Assembly: GCA_029547605.1 (NCBI GenBank)
Contig: JAKPPB010000106.1
Coordinates: 23,998 to 87,997 of the forward strand
Source: Methanobacteriota archaeon
GTDB lineage: Archaea; Halobacteriota; Methanomicrobia; Methanomicrobiales; Methanospirillaceae
DNA: 64,000 nt
Direction of reading: 5' to 3'
Positions within the stretch are counted from its first letter, which is position 1. Each line of letters begins with the position of its first letter. Both the position numbers and the translations under genes were made by a program. Positions 20,203 through 30,210 of the stretch are shown here, piece by piece. Under the pieces are notes generated by a model that saw nothing but the letters and a program-made list of their open reading frames with translations, did no database searches and was not told where the DNA came from.

Positions 20203-20949
20203 TCAACCGATAAGGTACGTTGCCGTAACCTGAGCTGTGATCTTCACCTGCCCGGGCTCGATTGGAGTAGGAATTGCAGCCTGTGTCTTCATGTCCGCGG
20301 CGCCGACCCTGGTATTTTCGTATAGCACAGGGGAATAGTAGCCACCCACCGATATCTCCTTTATGCCCGTGATGGTCACACCAGAAGCCCCGGCAACCAC
20401 ATCTGCATCGCTACGGGCTTTCCTGACTGCTTTCGTCAATACGTCCGCCCTGGTTGCCACTTCCAGGTCCTCGCTCACCATGAAGATGATACTGTCGACC
20501 TGGTTGGCTCCCGCCCCAACTGCAATATCGATAGCCTCCCCGGTCCGCGAGACGTCCCGCACGGTGACCTGGAGGCTGTTGGTAACCCGGTAATACCTGA
20601 CCTTCTGGCGGAAGAGCGATCCCGAATCATCATACACAGGGTAAATTGAGTACCCGGTGGTTTTCATGTCTATCCGGGCGATCCCGGAAGATTCAAGTGC
20701 CCTTGTGATCTCGTCCATCTTCCGCGCGTTCTCTGCCTGCGCAACTTTCACATCGGCATTCTCTGTCTGGACCGAGACTGTTACTTGGGCCCGGTCGGGA
20801 GTCACCATTGTTTCAGCCATCGCAGTAGTGGTAATCACCCTGTCACTGTTCTCTGAAGCGTACACACCTGGCGTGAGAAGTGCAACTCCCACCAGCAGGA
20901 GAACCGCAATGAAGGGGTATTGTGATCGAGACATTGGTATCACCTCCAC
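20203..20949 (-). CDS. SIMPL-domain (DUF541) exported protein
   Basis: Signal peptide followed by RVITTTAMAETMVTPDRAQVTVSVQTENADVKVAQAENARKMDEITRAL...GITGIKEISVGGYYSP. Confidence 0.88.
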   Translation of the reverse strand: MEVIPMSRSQYPFIAVLLLVGVALLTPGVYASENSDRVITTTAMAETMVTPDRAQVTVSVQTENADVKVAQAENARKMDEITRALESSGIARIDMKTTGYSIYPVYDDSGSLFRQKVRYYRVTNSLQVTVRDVSRTGEAIDIAVGAGANQVDSIIFMVSEDLEVATRADVLTKAVRKARSDADVVAGASGVTITGIKEISVGGYYSPVLYENTRVGAADMKTQAAIPTPIEPGQVKITAQVTATYLIG

Positions 20950-21088
20950 TATCCCGCTGGAAATTCAAATAGTTTTCTTATACTGCGAAAAAAATCGCAC
21001 CATCCGCTTTTTGCTCGCGATTCCGGGGTCGATGCCGCTCCTTTCCCCTATTGACTCCCCAAAATAAAAGAACAGGGAAGGGCCATAC

Positions 21089-22354
21089 ATGTATGAACTT
21101 TACATGGCAGCAACGCTTGTCGAGAAGATATTCTCCAGGAGATGCGGACACCCGGTCAGGGCAGGTGACGTGATCATGGCACCCGTCGATTGCGCCATGA
21201 TCCACGACATCACCGGACCGCTGGCAGTCCAGAAATTTCGAGAAATGGGCGGAAAAAGAGTATTTGATCCGGAAAAAATAGTGCTCCTCTTTGATCACCA
21301 GATCCCTGCAGATTCTCTTCCCGCAGCCGAGAACCATGTATTCATGCGCAGGTTTGCCGTCGAACAGGATATCCACAACCTCGATATCAAGGAGGGGATC
21401 TGCCACCAGGTCGTGATGGAGAGGGGGAGGGCCGCGCCCGGGGAGATCGTGGTTGGTGCGGACTCCCATACCTGCATGTATGGCGCGGCAGGCGCGTTCT
21501 CGACAGGTATCGGTTCGACCGACATGGGTTTCGTCCTCAAATTCGGGGCGCTGTACTTCAGGGTCCCGACAACCATACGCCTGGAGATTGACGGTACGTT
21601 CGGTCCAAGGGTCGGCCCCAAGGATCTGATACTTGCAATTGCCGGAAAGATTGGGGCTGATGGCGCGAATTACCAGGCGCTTGAATTTACGGGTGGGACG
21701 ATTGAAACAATGGAGATGGCCGGGAGAATGACATGCTGCAACATGGCCGTGGAAATGGGTGCAAAGGTCGGGATCGTCCCCCCCGATGGCATTACATGGG
21801 AATACCTGCGGGCCAGGCGGCCAGTGAATCCCTTCTCTCTGTCCAGCGACCGCGATGCCGCGTTCACGTCTGTGCACCGGTTCGATGCGGAACGGCTCTC
21901 CCCTAAAGTGGCGGTCCCCCACAACGTCGACCAGGTGGTTGACGTGGAGAAGGTCGAAGGAACGCCGATTGACCAGGTTTTTATTGGTTCATGCACAAAT
22001 GGCAGGTTCGAAGACCTCCGCGAGGCTGCCGAAGTCCTTGGCAACCGGTCTTTCCACGACTCTGTCAGGGTGCTCGTGATCCCTGCATCAAGGCTTGAGT
22101 ACCTGAAGGCCCTGCGGGCAGGCCTCATTGAGCAGTTCGTGGCCGCCGGGGCGCTCGTGGAGGCTCCCTGCTGCGGGCCCTGCATGGGCGGGGCTTTTGG
22201 GCTGCTGGCGCCCGGAGAAGTCTCGCTCTCTACCTCAAACCGCAACTTCCGGGGCCGGCAGGGGAGTGCCGAATCACAGGTCTACCTCTGCTCGCCCGCC
22301 ACTGCGGCGGCGAGCGCGATCAGGGGAGAGATAACCGACCCAAGAGAGGTGTGA
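21089..22354 (+). CDS. Homoaconitase / 3-isopropylmalate dehydratase large subunit (AksD/LeuC family)
   Basis: DHQIPADS, VGADSHTCMYGAAGAFSTGIGSTD, FIGSCTNGR, CCGPCMGG motifs. Confidence 0.9.
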   Translation: MYELYMAATLVEKIFSRRCGHPVRAGDVIMAPVDCAMIHDITGPLAVQKFREMGGKRVFDPEKIVLLFDHQIPADSLPAAENHVFMRRFAVEQDIHNLDIKEGICHQVVMERGRAAPGEIVVGADSHTCMYGAAGAFSTGIGSTDMGFVLKFGALYFRVPTTIRLEIDGTFGPRVGPKDLILAIAGKIGADGANYQALEFTGGTIETMEMAGRMTCCNMAVEMGAKVGIVPPDGITWEYLRARRPVNPFSLSSDRDAAFTSVHRFDAERLSPKVAVPHNVDQVVDVEKVEGTPIDQVFIGSCTNGRFEDLREAAEVLGNRSFHDSVRVLVIPASRLEYLKALRAGLIEQFVAAGALVEAPCCGPCMGGAFGLLAPGEVSLSTSNRNFRGRQGSAESQVYLCSPATAAASAIRGEITDPREV

Positions 22355-22851
22355 AGATGAGGACGTGGAAATTCGGGGACAACATAGATACTGACGCCAT
22401 CATTCCCGGCAGATATCTTGTCATCTACGACCCGCAGACGCTTGCATCACATGCATTCGAGGGAACGCGAAACGAGTTCGCCTCAGAAGTCAGGAAGGGG
22501 GATATCATCGTCGCTGGCCGGAACTTCGGATGCGGCTCGTCACGCGAGCATGCACCTCTCGCGCTCTCGGGTGCAGGAGTCAGGTTCATCGTGGCCAGGT
22601 CATTTGCCCGGATCTTTTACCGGAATGCAATAAACGTCGGTCTCCTCCCCGTCGTTTGCAACGATGCGGACCGGATTCCAGACGGGTCGCCACTCTCCGT
22701 CAATCCAAAGGAGGGGTACATTGAATCCGGTGGCATTCGATACCCCATCGAGCCGGTACCGGCATTCCTGCAGGAGATCGTTGATGCCGGCGGTCTCGTG
22801 GAGTATGCCCGCAGCCTCCCGGAGGTGAAGACATGTACAGGGTCGCAGTAA
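22351..22851 (+). CDS. Homoaconitase / 3-isopropylmalate dehydratase small subunit (AksE/LeuD family)
   Basis: [17 protein letters not shown] and [17 protein letters not shown] motifs. Confidence 0.92.
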   Translation: MKMRTWKFGDNIDTDAIIPGRYLVIYDPQTLASHAFEGTRNEFASEVRKGDIIVAGRNFGCGSSREHAPLALSGAGVRFIVARSFARIFYRNAINVGLLPVVCNDADRIPDGSPLSVNPKEGYIESGGIRYPIEPVPAFLQEIVDAGGLVEYARSLPEVKTCTGSQ

Positions 22852-23948
22852 TTGGCGGGGATGGGATCGGCCCCGAGATCATCAAAGAAGGGACAAAAGT
22901 CCTCGAAGCTGCAGGGGATCGGTTCGGTTTCTCCCTCGATTTCGAGGATTTTGAACTTGGAGCGGACCGCTATCTCGCGACGGGAGAACTGCTGACAGAT
23001 GATGACCTTGAGGCGCTCTCAGGGTTTCGGACCATTTACTTTGGGGCGATCGGTGATGACAGGGTCCCTCCGGGTATCCTTGAGAAGGGAATCCTGCTCG
23101 CCCTGAGGTTTCATTTCGACCAGTATATCAACCTCCGACCGATCCGCCTCCTCGAAGGGGTTGCAACACCCCTTGCAGGGAAAAAACCTTCGGACATCGA
23201 TTTTGTCGTCGTGAGGGAGAATACAGAGGACTTTTACGTCGGGATAGGCGGACGATTCAAAGGGTCGCAGAAGAGAGTCCTCGAGATCCAGCGCGAACTT
23301 TATCATGCAAAGTTTGGGCTCGATATCGAGAGCGATGCGGAGGAGATAGCCTACCAGATAGGGGTTGTGACGCGCGAAGGAGCCCGAAGGGTGATCAGGT
23401 ACGCCTGCGATACCGCCCAAAAAAGGCGAAAGAAGCTCACATCGGTTGACAAGGCAAACGTCCTCTCCGATGTTTACGGCCTCTGGCGTGAGGTCTTTTC
23501 AGAGGTCACGGCAGGGTACCCGGACATCGCCACCGAATTCAATTTCGTCGATGCCGTGACCATGTGGTTTGTGAAGAATCCCGAGTGGTACGACGTGGTG
23601 GTCACCCCCAACATGTTCGGCGACATCATCACTGACCTCGGTGCGATGATCCAGGGAGGTATGGGGCTTGCACCCGGGGGAAATATCAATCCTGAAGGTA
23701 CCTCGATGTTCGAACCGATCCATGGATCCGCGCCCAAGTACAAAGGATTGGGCGTGGCAAACCCGATGGCCACCATCTGGGCCGGCTCGATGATGCTGGA
23801 CCACCTCGGGGAACATGAAGCAGCAGAAAAGGTTCTGGAAGCGCTCGGTCAGTCTATCCTCGACGGCGTCGTGACCCGGGACATGGGAGGGACTTCCCGG
23901 ACTTCCGATGTCGGGGACTATGTTGCCGCAATGGTAAAGCGGCATTAG
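22833..23948 (+). CDS. Isocitrate/isopropylmalate/homoisocitrate dehydrogenase family (AksF/LeuB)
   Basis: [52 protein letters not shown]. Confidence 0.9.
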   Translation: MYRVAVIGGDGIGPEIIKEGTKVLEAAGDRFGFSLDFEDFELGADRYLATGELLTDDDLEALSGFRTIYFGAIGDDRVPPGILEKGILLALRFHFDQYINLRPIRLLEGVATPLAGKKPSDIDFVVVRENTEDFYVGIGGRFKGSQKRVLEIQRELYHAKFGLDIESDAEEIAYQIGVVTREGARRVIRYACDTAQKRRKKLTSVDKANVLSDVYGLWREVFSEVTAGYPDIATEFNFVDAVTMWFVKNPEWYDVVVTPNMFGDIITDLGAMIQGGMGLAPGGNINPEGTSMFEPIHGSAPKYKGLGVANPMATIWAGSMMLDHLGEHEAAEKVLEALGQSILDGVVTRDMGGTSRTSDVGDYVAAMVKRH

Positions 23949-24014
23949 GGGATCAGAGAATACACTCCCACCCCTCCCGAACCAAAAAGAGAAGGAATTC
24001 GGTGATACAGTTTC

Positions 24015-24470
24015 TCACGCCGTCATCCTGTCTGCCGTTTCAGGCGCAGTGAAGTGGGAGAGTGGCCTGCAGTAATCAGTGATCAGGTGGTCACGTGTGG
24101 CTTCCGGGGAAGGCAGCGTTGGCAGTTCCACTATCTGTGCAACACGCTCCCGATACCCGAGCACCTCCCGAAGAGAATCGAGGGAGAGTGTATAACGGTC
24201 TCCATTGACCAGGTCGATATTGAGTGCTCTCCCTGAACGGGAGACCTGGGCCCTTCCCGCCTGGCCTCCCAGGTATTCCATCCAGTTCTGCTTGATCCTC
24301 CAGGTAGACACTGAATTCCCATTTTTCAAGGCAGAATAAAGGTCATCGACAAGTATGCAGAGCCTCGCTCCGTGGATGTTGAGTTCCAGGATCTCGCGAG
24401 GGACTCCCTCTGCATCAAGGACCTTCTTGCCGTCGCGGCTGAGATATCCTGCCCTTTGCATTTCATCCAC
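24015..24470 (-). CDS. Hypothetical protein
   Basis: 151-aa ORF with an AT-rich TATA-like sequence upstream (AAGAGTATATATAGG region); no family recognised. Confidence 0.6.
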   Translation of the reverse strand: MDEMQRAGYLSRDGKKVLDAEGVPREILELNIHGARLCILVDDLYSALKNGNSVSTWRIKQNWMEYLGGQAGRAQVSRSGRALNIDLVNGDRYTLSLDSLREVLGYRERVAQIVELPTLPSPEATRDHLITDYCRPLSHFTAPETADRMTA

Positions 24471-24572
24471 CTCTGTATATTCATTGGTCTGGAGTAAAGA
24501 GTATATATAGGCTCGATGTGCGCAGGGTGAAAGTGAATTTTTTACGGAGGTCAGGGAACAGCATCGTGGGAC

Positions 24573-25721
24573 TTACTTTGCACCTTTCTGGTGATCCATG
24601 CACGCATTCAGGACAGATTCCATGAGTGCAAGAGTCCCTTCGATTCCCGCCAGAGGACGGGCGTGAAGCCTCACCGTTCCCCTCAATGGCGCTGTCACCC
24701 CCACAAATGCGGCCGAGGGGTAGGCTGCCTGTTCGAACGACGACCCGAGGACGAGATCAGGGCGCTCTCGATCGAGCATTTTGCTGACACTCTCAAAATC
24801 CCTTGCCATCTCCACCGGGAACGGCCCTCCAGAAGGTGAATTCCTGGAACCTATGCACGCAATCTCCGCGCCAAGGTACTCGGTGAGCATGGCAGCGATA
24901 GCCTGCATCGAGAGGTTCTGGCCAAAGAGCCCCACGGTAGGGGGATCAAACCTCCTCTGGTACTTATCGCACGCGGAGATCACCCGCTCCTCTGCATCGG
25001 GAATGAGCTGATCGGAAATAACTCCGCCATTGCTGCAGAACCTGTCTTCCAGTGCTGCAACGGTTTTTTTCACTGATGATAACCCAATCATCGTCCCCAC
25101 CGGTGTTCCGAAGCCGGATCGAAGGTCGGGATTCGCATGGATTGTCGATGACGAGAGTCCCGAATCAAAGGAGAACGCCCCGGCGCACAACGTGGCCCCG
25201 GATTCGCCTCCCGCAAGAAGGAGCAGGCGCTGTATCTCCTGCAGGTTTCCCCTCCAGAATGGGTCCATCAGCGAAAGCCCGTCAATATTCACCGAATTTT
25301 GCTGGTCAACGTCAATGGAGAGCGGAAGTGACGAGAGCGCTGACAAAAAGCCCGCTTCGTATTCCCCGGCAAATCCAGGTGCGTCCAGCACAATGATCCT
25401 GACCGATGCCCCATAATGCTCTTCGATCACCTGGCGTATGTCCTCGCCGATGATCGCAGGAGTGCAGGTGCACAGGACTGCAAGCATGGAATACCTTCCC
25501 AGAATCCCATCGATGGTCCGGACCAGTGCGTCACCAGTCCCGAGGACGATGTCATGGTCCGAGAGGGACGTGCAGTATATCGGGCTGTGCAGCGTGGTGG
25601 CCGGATAAAAATAACAGCCTGCCGATCCATGGATGATCACCCCGACCCCCTGCACCCCAGAAAGGCATGCTGCAGCCCCGGTCAGCCCGCATGGCCAAAG
25701 CGGCCCTGCACACTCAGGCAT
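24573..25721 (-). CDS. Nitrogenase component 1-like protein (NifK-like position)
   Basis: Three Cys in P-cluster-like context: PWPCGLTGA, IHGSAGC, CTCTPAIIGED. Start assigned to MPECAG, overlapping the upstream stop by 8 nt. Confidence 0.88.
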   Translation of the reverse strand: MPECAGPLWPCGLTGAAACLSGVQGVGVIIHGSAGCYFYPATTLHSPIYCTSLSDHDIVLGTGDALVRTIDGILGRYSMLAVLCTCTPAIIGEDIRQVIEEHYGASVRIIVLDAPGFAGEYEAGFLSALSSLPLSIDVDQQNSVNIDGLSLMDPFWRGNLQEIQRLLLLAGGESGATLCAGAFSFDSGLSSSTIHANPDLRSGFGTPVGTMIGLSSVKKTVAALEDRFCSNGGVISDQLIPDAEERVISACDKYQRRFDPPTVGLFGQNLSMQAIAAMLTEYLGAEIACIGSRNSPSGGPFPVEMARDFESVSKMLDRERPDLVLGSSFEQAAYPSAAFVGVTAPLRGTVRLHARPLAGIEGTLALMESVLNACMDHQKGAK

Positions 25722-26748
25722 GGCATTTCCTCCTCCACCTGTGCAGCAATCTCCGGATGCCACTGGTGCCGACCGGGAATGGGTCAGGAAGGGGGACAGG
25801 TTTACCCCCTTCACGGACTTCGAGTTCGAGCATCTCTGCAAGTTCGTATCCAAACCGCGACGCGTATTCTGTGGTCGGGGCCTTCGGGGCGGTCGAGAAC
25901 GTAACTCTCTTCCTTCTCAAAGGGGCAAATGTGCCAATCATCTCTTTCTGGAGAGCCTCCTCCGCCGCGACAGCTGCGGAGGGATCAATCGAGAGGTGCC
26001 TGCCCGCACGCTCAAGGAACCTGAGTGTCCCTTCCAGTCCCAGAGGAAACGAATCGATGTAAGGAATGCCAAGCTCCCGATAAAGGTGGTCACCTACCGG
26101 TCGCATCGAGGGGTCCCGGAGGATGTTGAGCGAAGCCCGTCCAAGGCGCCTGATCCCATCCAGCGTCGCACCGCACACGAACCTGACGTTCACGGGGGCT
26201 CCGAGGAGAGTGAGAAGACGCACCACCTCCCGGTAATGCTCTTCCACCTCGTATTCGAGTGTCTTCTCGCCGATGAGATTGACCGAGGGAACCTGCTCGC
26301 ATCGTCCTGCAAAACGTGAGAGGGAGATGAGGGCCTGGATGTGCCCCGCGAGAAACCCGCCCCCAAGAAACCCTGCGGTGGGGACGTGCACCACGGGAAC
26401 CAAGGAAGGAACCCGGCACACCGCCCCTACATCATCTCCGATCACTGCGGCAACACAGGTAGAGAGGACACAGACCAGATCAGGTCCCTTCTCCACCGCA
26501 CGAAAAATGGCTTCCTCGAGCATCTGCTCCCCGCCGAAGATGACCTCCTTTTCTGTCATATCGGTTGAGAGGACGGGTGGAGGGACCGCGAAGTCCCGTG
26601 ATGCATGGAGCGCATGGAGAAGGGAAAAATTGTGGTGTGCACATCCTGCGGGCCCGTGAATGATCGTGACACACCGTGCGACCTCCGTGGTCACCGAGAG
26701 CGCCCCCGTCAGGGTGCAGCCATCGTCATTCGGAGTAGCCATACGCAA
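25714..26748 (-). CDS. Nitrogenase component 1-like protein (NifD-like position)
   Basis: Three Cys in P-cluster-like context: [29 protein letters not shown]; overlaps the nifH-like CDS. Confidence 0.88.
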   Translation of the reverse strand: MRMATPNDDGCTLTGALSVTTEVARCVTIIHGPAGCAHHNFSLLHALHASRDFAVPPPVLSTDMTEKEVIFGGEQMLEEAIFRAVEKGPDLVCVLSTCVAAVIGDDVGAVCRVPSLVPVVHVPTAGFLGGGFLAGHIQALISLSRFAGRCEQVPSVNLIGEKTLEYEVEEHYREVVRLLTLLGAPVNVRFVCGATLDGIRRLGRASLNILRDPSMRPVGDHLYRELGIPYIDSFPLGLEGTLRFLERAGRHLSIDPSAAVAAEEALQKEMIGTFAPLRRKRVTFSTAPKAPTTEYASRFGYELAEMLELEVREGGKPVPLPDPFPVGTSGIRRLLHRWRRKCHA

Positions 26749-27547
26749 GTGCTTCCAGTTCCTCTATTTCAAGCGGGACTGGGACATCCAGCCGACGGTT
26801 CTCCATGATCTTTCGTGCAAGTTGCCGGTATACCGCCGCCTGGTCCGAAGATGGTGCAAATTCCACGACCGTCTTCTTGTTCAATTCCGCACTCTGGACC
26901 ACCTGGTCCCTCGGGATGAACTGGATCATGGAACTCCCGATCCTCCCTGCAAACTCCGCGACAAGGTCCTCTTCCCTGGGGAGGTTCTTGGCATTGCAGA
27001 TCACGCCCCCAAGGCGGCAGCGGCTTCTTGCACGGGAAGAGAGCCGCGATATTGCCTTGCAGATGTTGTTTGCCGCATACAGCGACATCAGCTCCCCTGA
27101 TGTCACCAGGTAGACCTCCTCGGCATATCCCTCGCGCATGGGCATCGCAAATCCGCCGCAGACCACGTCACCAAGGACGTCGTATACCACCACGTCTGCA
27201 CGAAGCGCGCCGAGTCTCTCCAGGATCTGGAAGGTGGCAATGATCCCTCTGCCTGCACAGCCCACGCCTGGCTCAGGGCCCCCCGCCTCTACGCACCTTA
27301 CCCCGTGGTACCCCCGGAATACTACATCCTCAAGGGTGAGTGATCGATCATCGCCCCGTTCACGCACAAGGTCCATGACAGTAGGGATCAGCCTGCCCTT
27401 CATCAGCATCCTTGTACTGTCCCTCTTGGGATCGCACCCGATCTGCAGCACATCGAGGCCCTGCTCGGAGAGTGCAGCTGAGAGGTTGGCAGAAGTGGTT
27501 GATTTTCCGATGCCGCCTTTCCCATACAGGGCGATCTGTTTCATCAC
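26726..27547 (-). CDS. Nitrogenase iron protein-like ATPase (NifH/CfbC/BchL superfamily)
   Basis: P-loop [15 protein letters not shown]; [4Fe-4S] ligands in [16 protein letters not shown] and [16 protein letters not shown]. Confidence 0.95.
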   Translation of the reverse strand: MMKQIALYGKGGIGKSTTSANLSAALSEQGLDVLQIGCDPKRDSTRMLMKGRLIPTVMDLVRERGDDRSLTLEDVVFRGYHGVRCVEAGGPEPGVGCAGRGIIATFQILERLGALRADVVVYDVLGDVVCGGFAMPMREGYAEEVYLVTSGELMSLYAANNICKAISRLSSRARSRCRLGGVICNAKNLPREEDLVAEFAGRIGSSMIQFIPRDQVVQSAELNKKTVVEFAPSSDQAAVYRQLARKIMENRRLDVPVPLEIEELEALAYGYSE

Positions 27548-27625
27548 ACATTATTGGACGGGGTTGGTTATTAGGTATTCTGAAGTTAACAAAAGTCTGG
27601 TTGAATTCCCGGAGGATACACGGGG

Positions 27626-29155
27626 TCAGTCCCTGCCCTGGACCAGTCCCATGCCCAGGACGATAACCGGGAGAATCTCCAGGCGCCCGATCCACATGAC
27701 TACGATGAACACCCACTTGGAGAGCAATGGCATGGAGGAATTGACGTACCCCGTTGTCATTCCGCATGAACTCATGGCCGAGACGATCTCAAAGACGAGG
27801 TCAGTCAACCCAAACGCAGTGATGTGAACCTGCAGGACGATCATCGTAGCAATGAAGACCGTGATGACCGAGAGGATGATCACAAGCATGCTCTTCGATA
27901 GTTCAGGCTCTGCAACCTCGATCGGGATGTTCCTCCCCTCGTACTTGAACGGAACCAGCACCCTGCTCCGGACAAATGCCCGCCTGAACCACCAGATGAT
28001 CCCGCGATACCCAAGGGCTATCCTCGAGAGCCTGACACCCCCCGCAGCGCTTCCGCTCGATCCCCCGATAAAGATGAGCATCGTGAGAAAGACTAGCGTG
28101 ACGGCAGGATACAGGTGGGGATTAGCATTCTGGAACCCCGTTGTGCTCACGGCTGAAGTGGTCATGAAGATCCCCTGGCGAATCGATTCTTCAGCCGGGA
28201 GTCCTGCGAGGAAAAACAGATCCGCGATGACTATCAAAGCACCGAACGTGAGGAAAATGAGGAGGAGCCTGACCTGCTCTTCGGAGAAGAAGGAGATCTT
28301 CCTGCTCCTGTATGTCATGTAGTAGAGCGTAAAGGGGGTCGAGCCGAATATCATCACAGGGATAAGGACTGCCTCGAGGAAGGGGTTCTGGTACGAGAGT
28401 ATCCCGCCCGCCCTCGGTATAAACCCTCCAGTCGAGATGCCTGAAAGCGCCAGGTTCAGCGCATCCCAGAGCGGGATTCTTGCAACCATTATCAGGCCTG
28501 CAGACACGACAGTGAGGAGTATGTAGACAGCCCATATCTCCTTCCCGTTTGCGATGACACTGGGAAGGATCCGCTCGGCCCTCCTCTCTGCCCTGAAGAG
28601 TGGGGATGTATCAAGACTGGACCGGAACGCCAGTGTAAGTGAGAGCGAGATCACTGCAAGGCCCCCGACCCACTGCATGTAGGTCCTCCAGAAGAGGAGG
28701 CTCTCAGGGAGCGAATCAATCCCCCTGAGGAGAGAGAAGGCAGTCCCGGTCCACCCTGCCATGGATTCAAAGAGTGCATCGGTAAATGAGATATCAAGCA
28801 CCAGCATAAAAGGAATGCAGGAGATAAGGGCAAATGCGAGCCACACAAGTGCCACTGAGCAGAGTGCGGCAGAAAAACGGACATCTTCTCTTCTCCTCGG
28901 GAGGTAATTCAGGAGAATGCCGCTGCAGAAGAACAATGCAGGCACCAGGGCCAGCGGCAGGAGCATGTCCCATTCCCTGAAGATCACTGCAACCGGGAGG
29001 GGAAGAAGAGTGAGTGGGCTGATGAAGACCAGCATCTCACCAAGCTCGCCGAGAACGGCGGAGAAATACCGTATCCTGCCCATACCTACCTGAATGGTTG
29101 GCACTTCCCGCCTGATGTATATTTGCCTCTGGCCGGATGGGAGGTATCGCCTCAC
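27626..29155 (-). CDS. trkH: Trk-type potassium uptake membrane protein
   Basis: Polytopic; SMAGWTGTAFSLL, GISTGGFIPRAGG, VSTTGFQNAN and SAMSSCGMTTGYV selectivity-filter-like loops; IFIGGSSGSAAGGVRLSR. Confidence 0.92.
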   Translation of the reverse strand: MRRYLPSGQRQIYIRREVPTIQVGMGRIRYFSAVLGELGEMLVFISPLTLLPLPVAVIFREWDMLLPLALVPALFFCSGILLNYLPRRREDVRFSAALCSVALVWLAFALISCIPFMLVLDISFTDALFESMAGWTGTAFSLLRGIDSLPESLLFWRTYMQWVGGLAVISLSLTLAFRSSLDTSPLFRAERRAERILPSVIANGKEIWAVYILLTVVSAGLIMVARIPLWDALNLALSGISTGGFIPRAGGILSYQNPFLEAVLIPVMIFGSTPFTLYYMTYRSRKISFFSEEQVRLLLIFLTFGALIVIADLFFLAGLPAEESIRQGIFMTTSAVSTTGFQNANPHLYPAVTLVFLTMLIFIGGSSGSAAGGVRLSRIALGYRGIIWWFRRAFVRSRVLVPFKYEGRNIPIEVAEPELSKSMLVIILSVITVFIATMIVLQVHITAFGLTDLVFEIVSAMSSCGMTTGYVNSSMPLLSKWVFIVVMWIGRLEILPVIVLGMGLVQGRD

Positions 29156-30114
29156 CCCTTCTGTATGGAGAGGCGATGCGAGATTATCCTCCAGCAGACG
29201 ATCAATTGCATCAGGTCAGTCGGGGTGAGGAGCGGGCAATGCAAAAAAAGACCGCGGGGGTCGACACCTGTCTGCCCTTCCAGAAGGGAAGAGATGGAGT
29301 CAGCCGATTCGCAGGGGAACCCTCCGTCAAGCTCGACCCTCCCCATGGAACGACTCCCTTCAACCACAGGCATGTATTCGACGCTGCATGGTCTCGTTCG
29401 CCCTGAGAGGACTCCACCGAGGTCAAACTGCATCCATATCCTCTCATGTATCCCCTGCAGGGGCTCGAGAGCAAGGGATACCCGGTAAATATTCTCTTCC
29501 CATCCAAGGCTCCTTCCAAACCGTGAAAAGGATATCCCGATTATCCCGCGGGCATATCCACGCTGAGGGGCGACGAACGAGAAGTAATCCGATTCGCGAA
29601 GGGCCATTTCCCTTCGGACCGCCTGCTCGGTATATCCCCTTGTCCCGATATCCCTCTTGAGTTTCCATTCCCTCTTTACGTCCGGCGCAGGGTCCACGAA
29701 GAACGAGAAGTCGAGGTGTGTGCGGACTCCCGGGGCAAAGAGGGCATGCAGGCCTTCGAGGATGATGATCTTTGTGGGCTTGAAGGAGACAGGTCCTTCT
29801 ATCGTGCCTGTCTTGTGGTTGTACCAGTTCTTCTCAATCTCCAGCCCCTGTTTGAGCCTCCCGACATCGCGTTCGAGTGACGCAAAATCGTTTGCCTGGG
29901 GAGAGAGAGGGGTAATTTTCCTGGCATCTCTCTCTTTCCTGTCGTAGAGGTGGTAATCATCGAGTGAGATGGTAGAGACAAGGTCTTCTCCTATCAGGTT
30001 TTTTATCGCTGCGGTGAAGGTGGTCTTTCCGGAACCGCTGTCTCCTGCAACTCCTATGAGGTATACATAGCCGGACGATGAGAGGATATCCCTGAAAATG
30101 GGAGATGCATTCAT
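29152..30114 (-). CDS. Archaeal phosphoribulokinase / uridine kinase-family protein
   Basis: GVAGDSGSGKTTFTAAI, STISLDDYHLYDRKERD, IILEGLHALF; PRK-type length (320 aa). Confidence 0.87.
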   Translation of the reverse strand: MNASPIFRDILSSSGYVYLIGVAGDSGSGKTTFTAAIKNLIGEDLVSTISLDDYHLYDRKERDARKITPLSPQANDFASLERDVGRLKQGLEIEKNWYNHKTGTIEGPVSFKPTKIIILEGLHALFAPGVRTHLDFSFFVDPAPDVKREWKLKRDIGTRGYTEQAVRREMALRESDYFSFVAPQRGYARGIIGISFSRFGRSLGWEENIYRVSLALEPLQGIHERIWMQFDLGGVLSGRTRPCSVEYMPVVEGSRSMGRVELDGGFPCESADSISSLLEGQTGVDPRGLFLHCPLLTPTDLMQLIVCWRIISHRLSIQKG

Positions 30115-30210
30115 ACAGGAACCCGTATCAGGTCAACCCACTGGGAGAGGGTCCATCGGAAGAATACCGCCAGATATCTCCCCTCCCGGTGAAAAAGATC
30201 CCTGTCCTCC

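Noticed and set aside
20978-21922. 314-aa minus-strand ORF opposite the aconitase-family large subunit
   Set aside because: Shadow ORF of a clearly coding frame with conserved catalytic motifs; composition is His/Arg-rich.
24573-27547. Interpretation as a true nitrogen-fixation nif operon
   Set aside because: No nifE, nifN, nifB or glnB-like genes, and both component-1 proteins are far shorter than NifD/NifK, so bona fide nitrogenase is unlikely.
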